Positions 4,646-5,274 of a stretch of 5,274 nt of DNA are shown one piece after another. The position numbers and the translations under genes were made by a program. The first letter of the stretch is position 1. The number at the start of each line of letters is the position of its first letter. The notes under the pieces were generated by a model. That model was not told the origin of the DNA and did not search any database. It saw nothing but the letters and a program-made list of their open reading frames with translations. This DNA is from Vulcanisaeta sp. MG_3 (GTDB lineage: Archaea; Thermoproteota; Thermoprotei; Thermoproteales; Thermocladiaceae). The stretch is from assembly GCA_001516765.1 (NCBI GenBank), contig LOCH01000051.1, forward strand, positions 1-5,274, in the 5' to 3' direction.

Positions 4646-5274
4646 CGAAGCCTTCATTAGAATAACAGGCACAAGAACAACGCTCAGTTACACAGTACCA
4701 GGTGGTGTCAGGTGGGATGTTAAGCCGGAGGTTTTGGATTTCGTTTATGAATTAACGAACTACCTCGAGAGGAAGATGAAGGATATGGAGTCAATATTCG
4801 TCAAAAACCCAGTAACTATTCACAGGCTCAGGGAGGTCGGTGTACTATCGAAGGATGAAGCCATCAAGTACGGGTTGGTTGGTCCATTCCTAAGGGCATC
4901 TGGTGTGGAGTACGATGTTAGGAAGGTGGAGCCTTACGAGGTGTATAGCGAGTTTGATTGGGATATACCCGTGGCCGATGAGGGCGACTCCTACTCAAGG
5001 TTCCTGGTCAGGGTTGAGGAGATTAGGCAGAGCATTAAGATAATTAGGCAGGCGGTTAAGAACATACCAGACACACCAATACTCAGTGAGAAGATACTAT
5101 CCAGGATACCACCGAAGGATAGACCGCAGGCGGCCAGGGACATAAGGACATTCCTAACAAAGACCCACACAGGACTAACGCCAGGTGCCGGTGAGGTAAC
5201 CACACTAACTGAAGCCTCAAGGGGATTACTGCTCTTCACGTTGGTATCGGATGGGCATAGTAACGTACCGTATA
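4587..5274 (+). CDS. nuoD: NADH-quinone oxidoreductase subunit D, 3' part in the shifted frame (runs off the right edge)
   Basis: This is the continuation of NuoD in the +1 frame: VFIGHSTGYMWAFGLRDVIN, then the conserved TLSYTVPGGVRWDV, GLVGPFLRASGVEYDVRK, PYEVYSEFDWDIPV, the RFLVRVEEIRQSIKIIRQA helix and GLLLFTLVSDGHSNVPY, all NuoD hallmarks. It matches the family up to the window edge, where roughly the last 60-70 residues are missing. The frame is open from about 4545. Removing one base at 4585/4586 (the CC in CTCTCCG) rejoins it with the upstream part and restores the usual ten-residue spacing between HL and GHST, with the family Gly kept. If it were translated alone, ATG at 4614 would be the first good start, but no clear ribosome binding site is seen. 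The C-terminal nickel-binding cysteine motif of hydrogenases would lie beyond the edge. Confidence 0.8.

Noticed and set aside
4991..5239. Minus-strand 82-residue open frame near the right edge
   Set aside because: It is opposite the conserved NuoD 3' part and has no motif of its own.
1..5274. CRISPR arrays, insertion sequences, tRNA or rRNA genes, long repeats
   Set aside because: I saw no direct repeat array, transposase, terminal inverted repeats or cloverleaf-like segment. The PAKP codon repeats in nuoBC are the only repetitive stretch.

Overview
The window is most likely chromosomal DNA of a hyperthermophilic crenarchaeon, probably Thermoproteales of the Vulcanisaeta/Caldivirga kind. 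The grounds are an archaeal RNA polymerase subunit L, archaeal C/D box guide RNAs, TATA boxes about 26-29 bp upstream of leaderless starts, GGTGA(T) Shine-Dalgarno sites only before downstream operon genes, and a crenarchaeal-style complex I cluster. The genus is an inference from protein style and cannot be proved here.

Left part (1-774). On the minus strand rpoL starts with GTG just behind a TATA box. It is followed, through a GGTGAT ribosome binding site, by an unrecognised gene that runs off the left edge. The roughly 200-bp gap between rpoL and the next gene is not empty. It holds two convergent C/D box sRNA genes, one on the plus strand at about 642-694 and one on the minus strand at about 712-764. 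Their boxes and 12-13-nt guides can be read directly.

Middle (775-2460). A minus-strand gene encodes four CBS domains followed by a C-terminal domain resembling HPF/RaiA ribosome hibernation factors. It is divergent, across a 75-bp double-promoter region, from a plus-strand gene for a small SPOUT-like protein of the COG4080 type. rRNA-modification guides, a probable ribosome hibernation factor and a predicted RNA methyltransferase relative therefore lie side by side.

Right part (2461-5274). A TATA box precedes a complex I operon: nuoA, a fused nuoB-nuoC gene with a Pro/Ala/Gln-rich tail, and nuoD. nuoD is interrupted by a +1 frameshift near 4583-4588: frame 1 carries the N-terminal third and the next frame carries the rest to the right edge. 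Together these would form the membrane-arm subunit A and the quinone-site/N2 connecting module (B, C, D) of a respiratory complex I-like enzyme. The window ends before the remaining subunits.

The observations most worth checking are the two guide RNAs, the CBS-hibernation fusion, the nuoD frameshift and the nuoBC fusion.
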